Source of the DNA: Gemmatimonas groenlandica | Lineage (GTDB): Bacteria > Gemmatimonadota > Gemmatimonadetes > Gemmatimonadales > Gemmatimonadaceae | DNA: 64,000 bases | Direction of reading: 5' to 3' | Assembly: GCF_013004105.1 (NCBI RefSeq) | Contig: NZ_CP053085.1 | Span: forward strand, 4,278,001 to 4,342,000 | The notes under the pieces: model-generated | Databases searched by the model: none | What the model saw: the letters and a program-made list of their open reading frames with translations, nothing else | Told to the model about the DNA's origin: nothing | Position numbers and translations under genes: made by a program | Part shown: positions 45,407 through 52,520 of the stretch, piece by piece | How the letters are laid out: every line of letters starts with the position of its first letter | Position numbering within the stretch: the first letter of the stretch is position 1

Positions 45407-46717
45407 ATGAATATTCGCCTGATCGCGTCAGCTGCGGTGAGCTTCATCGTCGGCATGCTGCTACCGACATCTCGAGCACTCGCACAAACGGTCACGATCG
45501 ACAACGTGACGATCGTCGATGTGAGTAGCGGCCGACTGCAAGCGAACAAGTCGATCGTCGTCGGGGGCAAGCGCATTGCGCGCATTGAAGATGCCAGCGT
45601 AGCGACGCGCGCGACGGCGACGATCGACGGCACGGGCATGTTCGTCATTCCCGGACTCTGGGATATGCACGTGCATGCGTACTTCACCAACGACACGTCG
45701 CGTTTTCACACCACCAACGACGTCATGTTCCCGCTGTTCATCGTGAACGGCGTAACGGGTGTACGCGACTTGGGGAGCAATCTCGATGCAACTCTGGCGG
45801 CACGCGATAGTGTAGCCGCGCACCAACTCATCGGGCCGCGAATGCTGGTGTCGGGCCCGATGATCGATGGCCCTACGACACGGTACGCGGCGGCGATCAA
45901 GGTGACTACGGGCGACGAAGCTCGCGCGGCCGTTCGCATGCTCAAGGCGCGAGGCGTCGATCTGATCAAGACGCAGACACTCGTTCCGAAAGACGCGTAC
46001 TTCGCGTTGGCCGATGAGGCGGCACGCATCGGCATTCCCTTTGAAGGACACGTGCCGCGTGAGATCACGGGGCTCGAGGCCGTGCGCGCTGGTCAGCGCA
46101 GCTTCGAGCACATGATTGGCGTGACCGATACGAACACGAAGCTCATTGCGGCGCTCGCGCAAAACATGGTTTGGCAGTGTCCGACCGTGATCAACAGCGT
46201 GGGTACCTCGTCCGATTTTGCGAACGATCCCGGTATCCCGTATTGGCTCCGTTCGGCGGTGGACGGCTGGCGTGCAACGGCCAAGACGCAGGCGGCTCTA
46301 CCAGATTCAGCGGCTCGGGCGGCCAATCAAAGGGCCACGCGCCGGCTCGCGCTCGTCAAGCAATTGTACGACGCGAAGATTCCGTTGTTGGCCGGCACCG
46401 ACGCGCCGGCGGGGTACGATCTGGTTCCGGGCGCGAGTTTGCATCGCGAGCTGCAGCTGTTTGTGCGGGCCGGACTCACGCCGTTACAGGCGCTGCAGAC
46501 GGCGACACTCAATCCCGCGCGGTACTTCGGCAAAACCGACAGCTGGGGTACGATCGAGCCGGGTAAGGTGGCCGACCTCGTGCTCCTGGCGCGAAATCCG
46601 TTGGTTGATATCGCGAACACGCGCCAGGTTGTCGCTGTGGTGGCTGACGGTCGGTACTACTCGCCGCGCGAATTGGATCGTATGCGCGTTCGTATCATGG
46701 AGCTCGTCGCGAAGTAG
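45407..46717 (+). CDS. Exported amidohydrolase-family metallohydrolase
   Basis: 436 residues from ATG 45407; a GTG four codons earlier is possible. Signal peptide ends near SRALAQ. The TIM-barrel amidohydrolase metal ligands can be placed: HVHAYF (first pair), Lys in LIKTQT, His in FEGHVP, His in FEHMIG, and Asp in AGTDAPAG. The C-terminal ALQTATLNPARYFG...TIEPGKVADLVLLARNPL matches imidazolonepropionase-like or prolidase-like members. It may hydrolyse cyclic amides or dipeptides in the periplasm. The exact substrate is unknown. Confidence 0.88.
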   Translation: MNIRLIASAAVSFIVGMLLPTSRALAQTVTIDNVTIVDVSSGRLQANKSIVVGGKRIARIEDASVATRATATIDGTGMFVIPGLWDMHVHAYFTNDTSRFHTTNDVMFPLFIVNGVTGVRDLGSNLDATLAARDSVAAHQLIGPRMLVSGPMIDGPTTRYAAAIKVTTGDEARAAVRMLKARGVDLIKTQTLVPKDAYFALADEAARIGIPFEGHVPREITGLEAVRAGQRSFEHMIGVTDTNTKLIAALAQNMVWQCPTVINSVGTSSDFANDPGIPYWLRSAVDGWRATAKTQAALPDSAARAANQRATRRLALVKQLYDAKIPLLAGTDAPAGYDLVPGASLHRELQLFVRAGLTPLQALQTATLNPARYFGKTDSWGTIEPGKVADLVLLARNPLVDIANTRQVVAVVADGRYYSPRELDRMRVRIMELVAK

Positions 46718-46726
46718 CGCGGAGGT

Positions 46727-47677
46727 TTATGCGCTCAAAAGCGCGTCGAGCTTGTCGAACGAACCCGTCCATCCCTGCGTCATGCCGCTCTTCTCCGCTA
46801 CGAAGGCGGCGACTTCTTCCGGCGTGGCTGCACCGTACACATCCCAGCGCACCGTCACGCGCGTTTGCGTTGCTCCTTCGGATGTGAGCAGCACCGTGGT
46901 CTTCATCTTCTCCGGCCACGTGGGCGCACCGGGGTGCCGCGAGATATTGCCGTCGGCATCGGTGAAGCACTGCGTGTACTCGAGTCGGTCGGGCGGCTGC
47001 ACGAGCAGGTAGTCCACGCGGCCGTACATCGTGAATTGCCCGTTCGTCATCGCATAGGAGCCGCTGCCGCCCGTGCGCAGGTCGATGTGCGAGAAGCTCA
47101 TGGTAAAGCCAGTGGGCGGTAGCCACGCCGCGAAGTGCTCCGGCTTGGTCCACATGTCGAACATGGTGTTGAGCGGTGCATTGAAGCTGCGATTGATGAC
47201 GAAAATCTCTTGATGCGTCGCCTGCTTCTCGAGGTACTCGGCGAGGCGATCCCACGTGGAGTTACCACCCGCCGCCTTGATGATCGCGCGCGACTGCGCC
47301 ACCTCTTCAACACTGGCGAACGTCATGCGCATATCGAGCTCGGTGCGCTGCCCCAAGTCGCGGAACTGCACCGTCACGCGGAACATGGGCTTCGCGTCTT
47401 CCGATGACGCGCCGTGATCGTACACCAACCGCGACTGCGGCACGACCTCGTGATAGCGCGTGAAATTCGGCCAGTCTTTGCCGTCGGGGCCGTGCATCGT
47501 GTACACCCAGCTCCCGCCTTCGCGCAGCTCTTTGCTGTGCGTGGTAATGCTGAAGCCACGCGGGCCCCACCACTGCGCCACCTGCGCGGGATCGGTCCAG
47601 GCATCCCACACGAGCGCCACCGGCGCGTCGTAGATGCGAGTGATGGCAATGTCGAGGGCGCTATCCGTGGTGGTCAT
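46727..47677 (-). CDS. Tandem-domain SRPBCC (AHSA1-like) protein
   Basis: 316 residues containing two AHSA1-type START-fold domains in one chain: residues about 8-150 (ITRIYDAPVALVWDAWTDPAQVAQWWGP) and about 160-312 (INRSFNAPLNTMFDMWTKPEHFAAWLPP). Most relatives have one such domain. Each forms a hydrophobic cavity for a ligand. The start overlaps the end of the ArsR gene upstream, so the two are translationally coupled; this is a known pairing in which the regulator controls the SRPBCC gene. Ligand unknown. Confidence 0.9.
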   Translation of the reverse strand: MTTTDSALDIAITRIYDAPVALVWDAWTDPAQVAQWWGPRGFSITTHSKELREGGSWVYTMHGPDGKDWPNFTRYHEVVPQSRLVYDHGASSEDAKPMFRVTVQFRDLGQRTELDMRMTFASVEEVAQSRAIIKAAGGNSTWDRLAEYLEKQATHQEIFVINRSFNAPLNTMFDMWTKPEHFAAWLPPTGFTMSFSHIDLRTGGSGSYAMTNGQFTMYGRVDYLLVQPPDRLEYTQCFTDADGNISRHPGAPTWPEKMKTTVLLTSEGATQTRVTVRWDVYGAATPEEVAAFVAEKSGMTQGWTGSFDKLDALLSA

Positions 47678-48056
47678 CTGGGGAGTCCGGTGAGGTGGTG
47701 GGGGCTGACGGTGGTGTGGTCTTCGTGACGGTCTTCGTGACGGTCTTCAGGTATTCGCCGAGTCGATCGAGGCTGGCTTCCATGTGGGCGCGGTACTCGT
47801 CCATCCAGGCCGCCACGTCGTTGAGCGGCTCCGCATTGAGCGTGCACGGACGCCACTGGGCTTCGCGGCCTTTGGTCACCAGGCCGGCCTTCTCGAGCAC
47901 CTTGAGGTGCTTGGTCACCCCGGGCAGCGTCATCTGCCCCAGGAACGGCTCGGCGAGCTCCGACACACTGGCCTCGCCGTGTCGCAGCCGCGCCAGAATG
48001 GCCCGACGGGTGGGATCAGCGAGTGCAGAGAAGGTTTGACTGAGCGTGTCTTGCAT
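47661..48056 (-). CDS. ArsR-family transcriptional regulator
   Basis: 131 residues. Winged HTH covers about residues 5-90: SALADPTRRAILARLRHGEASVSELAEPF, then MTLPGVTKHLKVLEKAGLVTKGREAQ, with wing residues RPCTLNAEPL. The ArsR metal-binding ELCVCDL motif is absent, as expected for the SRPBCC-associated group. The tail is Thr/Pro-rich. It overlaps the SRPBCC gene by 17 bp and has a palindromic operator candidate 2 bp upstream. Confidence 0.92.
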   Translation of the reverse strand: MQDTLSQTFSALADPTRRAILARLRHGEASVSELAEPFLGQMTLPGVTKHLKVLEKAGLVTKGREAQWRPCTLNAEPLNDVAAWMDEYRAHMEASLDRLGEYLKTVTKTVTKTTPPSAPTTSPDSPDDHHG

Positions 48057-48058
48057 GG

Positions 48059-48074
48059 TTTACCACATGGTTAA
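48059..48074 (-). promoter_or_regulatory. Candidate ArsR operator
   Basis: TTTACCACATGGTTAA is a 16-bp palindrome with one mismatch, two bases upstream of the minus-strand ArsR start codon (48056). An AT-rich palindrome of this kind is a typical target of ArsR-SRPBCC regulators, which usually repress their own gene. Binding is inferred. Confidence 0.5.
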
Positions 48075-48131
48075 TTAGCTGAGGGGTAAAGTACGAGGAT
48101 CGAGTCCTTTGGCAAGGCCTCGCGGTCGCTC

Positions 48132-48159
48132 TTGACGTATTCCGTTATGGGTATAGGTT
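48132..48159 (+). promoter_or_regulatory. Candidate promoter giving a leaderless ArsR transcript
   Basis: TTGACG (48132-48137) and TAGGTT (48154-48159) are 16 bases apart. Transcription would start about 7 bases further on, at the ATG (48166) itself. No Shine-Dalgarno is seen before this ATG, which fits a leaderless mRNA. Confidence 0.4.
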
Positions 48160-48165
48160 GGAATC

Positions 48166-48522
48166 ATGGCTCGCGCACCAACGACGTCGGACCCCTTCAA
48201 CGCCATCGCGGAACCGCGCCGGCGCGACATCCTGACCTTTCTGGCTGAGGCCGAACGGCCCGTGGCGGAGATCGTAGACGAACTGCGGATGGGGCAGCCG
48301 TCGGTGTCGAAGCACCTGCGGGTGCTGCTGGAGGTCGGGTTGGTGGACGTGCGGCGTGAGGGTCGCCACGCGTACTACCGCACCAATCCGGCGCAGATCA
48401 AGGCGATCCACGATTGGACACGGCACTTCGAGCGTTACTGGCAGAACCAGCTGTCGCGTATCAAGGCGCGTGCCGAGGGCACCGCCTCCACCGCCGTTCG
48501 CCCACCAGGAGACCACCCATGA
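48166..48522 (+). CDS. ArsR-family transcriptional regulator
   Basis: 118 residues. Winged HTH: FNAIAEPRRRDILTFLAEAERPVAEIVDELRMGQPSV..KHLRVLLEVGLVDVRREGRHAYY. No metal-binding cysteines. The tail FERYWQNQLSRIKARAE is typical of the SRPBCC-linked ArsR group. Its TGA overlaps the start of an SRPBCC-domain gene (ATGA). It is divergent from the first ArsR-SRPBCC module with 109 bp between starts; the two regulators share only the fold. Confidence 0.92.
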   Translation: MARAPTTSDPFNAIAEPRRRDILTFLAEAERPVAEIVDELRMGQPSVSKHLRVLLEVGLVDVRREGRHAYYRTNPAQIKAIHDWTRHFERYWQNQLSRIKARAEGTASTAVRPPGDHP

Positions 48523-48971
48523 TCACCGTTGCATCCGCACTCGACGACCTGACGCTCGACATCACGCAGGACACACGCGTGCGTGCGTCGATCGAGGACA
48601 CCTTCGCCGCGTTGCTCGAGGAGCTCGGCCCGCACAACAAGGGCATGGCCGATGCGCCGATGCCGATGGTGCTCGAGGCGCATCCCGGCGGACGTTGGTA
48701 CCGCGATCTTGGGCAGGACAACGGCCATTGCTGGGGCACGGTGCAGGCGATCCGCTCACCCAACCTTCTCGAGATCAGCGGACCACTGATGATGTCGTTC
48801 GCGGTCGCGTCGAATGTGCAGTATCGCCTGCGCGCCGACGGCGACGAGACGGTGATCACGCTGCGGCACACCGCGCTCGGGCTCTTCCCTGAGGGCTTCC
48901 GCGACAACCTCACGCTCGGCTGGACGGCGATGACGCGTCGTGTGCAGACGCGCTTCGCTGTTATCACTTGA
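48519..48971 (+). CDS. SRPBCC-domain protein
   Basis: 150 residues from ATG 48519. A single AHSA1-like START-fold domain: DITQDTRVRASIEDTFAALLEELG, HPGGRWYRDLGQDNGHCWGTVQAI, EISGPLMMSFAVASNVQYRL and HTALGLFPEGFRDNLTLGW. It forms a ligand-binding cavity; no enzymatic residue is evident. It is coupled to the upstream ArsR gene and followed 18 bp later by a DinB-family gene, a common trio in this protein group. Confidence 0.88.
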   Translation: MITVASALDDLTLDITQDTRVRASIEDTFAALLEELGPHNKGMADAPMPMVLEAHPGGRWYRDLGQDNGHCWGTVQAIRSPNLLEISGPLMMSFAVASNVQYRLRADGDETVITLRHTALGLFPEGFRDNLTLGWTAMTRRVQTRFAVIT

Positions 48972-48989
48972 CGCTCGGAGATCACGACG

Positions 48990-49490
48990 ATGTCACTTGC
49001 CGCCACGTTGATTCAGGAACTCCAGATGGAATCGGCCACAACGCGTCGCGTACTCGAACGCGTGCCCGACGCGAAGCTGGGCTGGGCGCCGCATGCCAAG
49101 TCGCGCACGCTGGGCCAGCTGGCAATGCACCTCGCGAACAATCCCGCCGGTGTCACAACGCTCGCCTCGCAGAATCCGGCCGAGCTTCCGGGCTTCGGTG
49201 ACGCCGATCCCGCCTCGACCGCCGAGGTGCTGGCCGCGCTCGATGCCAGCGTGATGGAAGCAACGCGGTTGCTGAGCGGCATGTCCGACGAGGCGCTGGC
49301 CGAGACGTGGCGGGTGCACGCGAACGGGGCCGAACTCATGGCCATGCCGCGGATCGCGTTTCTGCGCACGATCCTGCTGAATCACTGGTATCACCATCGC
49401 GGCCAGCTGAGTGTGTATCTGCGATTGCTCGAAGTGCCGGTGCCGTCGATCTACGGCCCGAGCGCCGACGAGAATCCGTTCGCGGCGTAG
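48990..49490 (+). CDS. DinB-family protein
   Basis: 166 residues forming a four-helix bundle. The metal-binding histidine pattern of DinB/YfiT proteins is present: His in LGQLAMHLANN and the pair in LNHWYHHRGQL near residue 133. Related proteins include thiol transferases (bacillithiol and mycothiol S-transferases) and metal-dependent hydrolases; activity here is unknown. It ends a three-gene unit with ArsR and SRPBCC proteins. Confidence 0.88.
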   Translation: MSLAATLIQELQMESATTRRVLERVPDAKLGWAPHAKSRTLGQLAMHLANNPAGVTTLASQNPAELPGFGDADPASTAEVLAALDASVMEATRLLSGMSDEALAETWRVHANGAELMAMPRIAFLRTILLNHWYHHRGQLSVYLRLLEVPVPSIYGPSADENPFAA

Positions 49491-49611
49491 CAGCCGGGGA
49501 CGGGAGGCGGGGGAGAGGGTGCAGCAGAGCGGACAAACGCGGCGTATATAAGCAGAGTCGGTCACCCGCCCGATCTGTTCGCCCGCCGTTCCCCGCGCCC
49601 CGCCTCTCCTC

Positions 49612-50487
49612 GTGTCCAAGCCTCGCGGCAACAATCTGGTCGCTCTCGGTTCAGCGGCCGTGCTGATCGTGTACACGGCCGGCTTCGCGAAAACGAAGTC
49701 GGCGGCAGATCGCATGGCGGCGGAGAGCGCCGAACGGCGTCCGCGCAGTGCGTCGCGGGCCGGTGCAGGGGCGGCGGGTGCGCGGACCGCAGCCGGGGAA
49801 TCGGGAGAGGCGACGGTTCCGGCGATACCGGCGGTGGCGGTGGTGGACGCGCCGACTGCGGCGACTCCGGCGACGGGCGCGGCGGGTGGGATGGGCGCGA
49901 CGACTCCCGCTCCGTCGTCGCCGGCGGTCGTGCTCTCGGATGCCAAGGCGACTGCGACGACCCCTTCCGCGGCCGTGCAGGTCGCCACGGTTGAAACCGC
50001 ACCGCCGCCAGCGGTGAGTGCGCCCGCTAGGGTGCCCGCGTCGCCGACGGCCGTGACGCCGCCGGTTGTTGCGCCGCTGACTACGCCGAGTGCACCGGCA
50101 CCGGTTGCGACTGCTCCGGTGCAGAACACGCCGGCGCCCGTCACGACATCGACATCGGCGCCTACACCGACGCCGCCTGCTGCGGCACCTGCGCCCGCGC
50201 CTGCTACCAAGTCGGCCGCCAAGACGACGTACAAAGACGGCGTGTACCTCGGCCGCGGCACCTCGCGACATGGCGATATCGAAGCGATGGTCGAGATCCA
50301 GAACGGACGCATCACGAACACCGTGATCTCGCAGTGTCTCACGCGCTACTCGTGCTCGTGGATCGCCGTGCTCGTGCCGCAAGTGGTGGCGCGTCAGTCG
50401 GCCGAAGTGGACTTCGTGTCGGGCGCCACGGTGAGCTCGGATGCGTTCTACTACGCGGTGACACAGGCGCTCGCGCAGGCGAAGTGA
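49612..50487 (+). CDS. Tethered periplasmic FMN-binding protein (RnfG/NqrC-like domain)
   Basis: 291 residues from GTG 49612. An N-terminal membrane helix (NLVALGSAAVLIVYTAG) is followed by a 165-residue Ala/Pro/Thr-rich linker (about residues 35-200) and an FMN-binding domain of about 85 residues. The covalent flavin site SGATVS is present, with Thr273 as the expected attachment residue. Two cysteines (SQCLTRYSCSW) lie in the same domain. The coupled next gene encodes ApbE, the enzyme that links FMN to such threonines. The long linker would let the flavin swing through the periplasm. Electron donor and acceptor are unknown. Confidence 0.88.
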   Translation: MSKPRGNNLVALGSAAVLIVYTAGFAKTKSAADRMAAESAERRPRSASRAGAGAAGARTAAGESGEATVPAIPAVAVVDAPTAATPATGAAGGMGATTPAPSSPAVVLSDAKATATTPSAAVQVATVETAPPPAVSAPARVPASPTAVTPPVVAPLTTPSAPAPVATAPVQNTPAPVTTSTSAPTPTPPAAAPAPAPATKSAAKTTYKDGVYLGRGTSRHGDIEAMVEIQNGRITNTVISQCLTRYSCSWIAVLVPQVVARQSAEVDFVSGATVSSDAFYYAVTQALAQAK

Positions 50488-51449
50488 GTCGCGCCGCGCT
50501 CGATGGCGTGCCCGCGCGTGCCGCGATCACCTCGCGCCCGCGCATGGGTACTGTGGTCACGATTCACGTGGTCGGTCACGATCGCAGTGCGCGCGCCCGA
50601 CGCTCGCGTGATCTCGACATCGAGCGCGCCTACGCCTGGTTTGATCGCGTGGAGTCGGTGTGCTCACGCTTCGATGCGAACAGCGAGCTTCGGCGCGTGT
50701 GTGCTTCGCCTGGTGTCGATGTCGTGGTGTCACCCATGCTGTTTGAAGCGGTGCGGTTTGCCATGGCGGTGGCCGAGGAAACACACGGGGCGTTCGATCC
50801 GACCGTGGGGGCGCGCATGGAAGCCCGCGGGTTCAATCGCGACTATCGCGATGGCGCCGTGGTGAGTTCCGCGGTGCCCGCCGACGAGCCAGTGTCGTTC
50901 CGCGATGTGGTGCTGAACGAGTCCGCGCGATCGATCCGGTTGGAGCGTGCGCTGCTGCTCGATTTGGGCGCCGTGGCCAAAGGACTCGCGATCGATATGG
51001 CGGTGCAGGAGCTGAGGCCGCTCGAGAATTTCGTCGTTGACGCCGGCGGCGACTTGTACTGCGGCGGACACAACGCCGCTGAGCAGCCCTGGACGATCGG
51101 GATTCGGCATCCGCGTGAGCCGAATGCGCTGCTCACGCGGGTCGCGATCACTGATGCCGCGCTCTGTACGTCGGGCGACTACGAACGGCGTGTAGCCGAC
51201 GGCGCGGTTGTCGACTCGGCGTCGAGTGAACATCACCTGCTTGACCCGACTACGGGCGTGTCGCCGCGCGAGGTGATCAGTGCCACGGTGATCGCGCCGA
51301 CCGCGATGGTCGCCGACGCACTTGGCACCGCGGCCTTTGTACTGGGGTGCGCCGAGGGACTCGCGCTGCTGGAACTCCATGACCTTCGCGCGTGCCTCGT
51401 GGATGCGCAGCTCGTTCGTCACACAACGCCGGATTGGATCGATGTCTGA
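50484..51449 (+). CDS. apbE: FAD:protein FMN transferase
   Basis: 321 residues from GTG 50484, coupled by GTGA. It transfers FMN from FAD to a threonine in a target protein. ApbE signatures: RPRMGTVVTIHV at the start, VCSRFDANSELRRV, HGAFDPTVG, LDLGAVAKGLAIDMAV, DAGGDLYCGG and HHLLDPTTGVSP near the Mg2+ site, and ALGTAAFVLG. No signal peptide is clear, whereas many ApbE proteins are periplasmic lipoproteins; the site of action is thus open. The target is almost surely the preceding FMN-binding protein. It overlaps the next gene by 8 bp. Confidence 0.93.
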   Translation: MSRAALDGVPARAAITSRPRMGTVVTIHVVGHDRSARARRSRDLDIERAYAWFDRVESVCSRFDANSELRRVCASPGVDVVVSPMLFEAVRFAMAVAEETHGAFDPTVGARMEARGFNRDYRDGAVVSSAVPADEPVSFRDVVLNESARSIRLERALLLDLGAVAKGLAIDMAVQELRPLENFVVDAGGDLYCGGHNAAEQPWTIGIRHPREPNALLTRVAITDAALCTSGDYERRVADGAVVDSASSEHHLLDPTTGVSPREVISATVIAPTAMVADALGTAAFVLGCAEGLALLELHDLRACLVDAQLVRHTTPDWIDV

Positions 51450-52293
51450 AGTGGTCGCGACCATGTCGCCGATGCCGAGCAACTCGTTCAAGTCGCTCAC
51501 GAAGTTCTTCAAGACACCGAAAGGTCTGCTGGTGATCGCGCTCGCCGTGCTGATCCCGCTCGCGGGCACGCGCAGCGGTTTTGCGGTAGTCGCACCAGGC
51601 GTCGCGGCCGCGGCCATTGCCGCGATGCTCGTCGACGCACCGATTCTGCGTTATCGCGACAAGGAGTGGTCGTTTCCGAGTGGCGCGTTGCTCACGGGAC
51701 TGTTGGTGGCGATGGTGCTGAGCCCGTTCGGCTCGTGGAAGATCGCGGCGATGACTGCGGTGATTGGTGTGCTCAGCAAGTACGTGGCCCGCGGACGCTC
51801 GGCCAACGTGTTCAATCCCGCGGCGCTGGCGCTGGTGGTGAGCTATTTCGCCTTCGATACGGGTCAGAGCTGGTGGGGCGCGTTGCCCGAGCTGCCCATT
51901 CTCGCGATCGCCGCGTTGTTCGTAACCGGCGTGTTCATCACCGATCGTGTGAACAAGATGCCGGCGGTACTGGCGTTCCTTGGTGTGCACTTTCTGCTGT
52001 TCACGCTCACCGCGTTCGTTGGCGATCCGGCGAAGGTGGCCGAGCTGTACCGAGAGCCGGACCTGCACGCGGCGCTGTTCTTTGCGTTCTTCATGGTGAC
52101 CGATCCGCCCACGTCACCGCCCAAGGCGCGTGATCAGATCGTGTTCGGCGTGATCACCGCGGTGGTGTCGTATCTCGTGTTCGAGCTGGTGGGCGCGGTG
52201 TACTTCCTGCTGGCGGGACTACTGGTGGCCAACGGGTGGGAAGCGTGGAGACGATATCGCGTGCGGGCGCGGAGGAACGGATCAGTGAACTGA
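51442..52293 (+). CDS. RnfD/NqrB-like membrane electron-transport protein
   Basis: 283 residues from ATG 51442, overlapping the apbE end. About eight hydrophobic helices. Family blocks include WSFPSGALLTGLLVAMVLSP, SANVFNPAALALVVSYFAF and FFAFFMVTDPPTSPPKARDQ, as in RnfD and NqrB. It lacks the SGAT-type covalent FMN site of full-length RnfD/NqrB, and is shorter. It probably passes electrons across or along the membrane to the tethered flavin protein. No RnfA, B, C or E subunit is nearby, so this is a reduced system. Confidence 0.82.
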   Translation: MSEVVATMSPMPSNSFKSLTKFFKTPKGLLVIALAVLIPLAGTRSGFAVVAPGVAAAAIAAMLVDAPILRYRDKEWSFPSGALLTGLLVAMVLSPFGSWKIAAMTAVIGVLSKYVARGRSANVFNPAALALVVSYFAFDTGQSWWGALPELPILAIAALFVTGVFITDRVNKMPAVLAFLGVHFLLFTLTAFVGDPAKVAELYREPDLHAALFFAFFMVTDPPTSPPKARDQIVFGVITAVVSYLVFELVGAVYFLLAGLLVANGWEAWRRYRVRARRNGSVN

Positions 52294-52304
52294 TTACAGA
52301 CGGT

Positions 52305-52520
52305 CAGGTACAGGCGTCAGACTGTTTATAGTGTTCAGCGTTCAGCAGCTACAGTGCACAGTTTCGAGAATTTCCTTCGTGACGTGCGCGGCGCGGATTT
52401 GTGGTTCGCCCGTCCGATGCGCCGCCAGTCAAACTCTCGCAACTGTGGACTGTAGCTGCTGAACGCTGACCACTATACAAAGTCTGGCGCCAGAATTCTG
52501 AAAACTGAGTACTCTGCCGT
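52305..52520. repeat. Long palindromic element, family 2, copy B
   Basis: Fills the gap between convergent stops (52293 and 52521). Arms 52327-52363 and 52441-52477 are reverse complements with two mismatches. Pairing continues outward (GGCGTCAGACT near 52313 with AGTCTGGCGCC near 52481). The loop has its own stem GCGGCGC/GCGCCGC. Relative to copy A at 24 kb, the arm segment TCAGAATCGAGCAGC is TCAGCGTTCAGCAGC here, with matching changes in the other arm. Confidence 0.92.
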
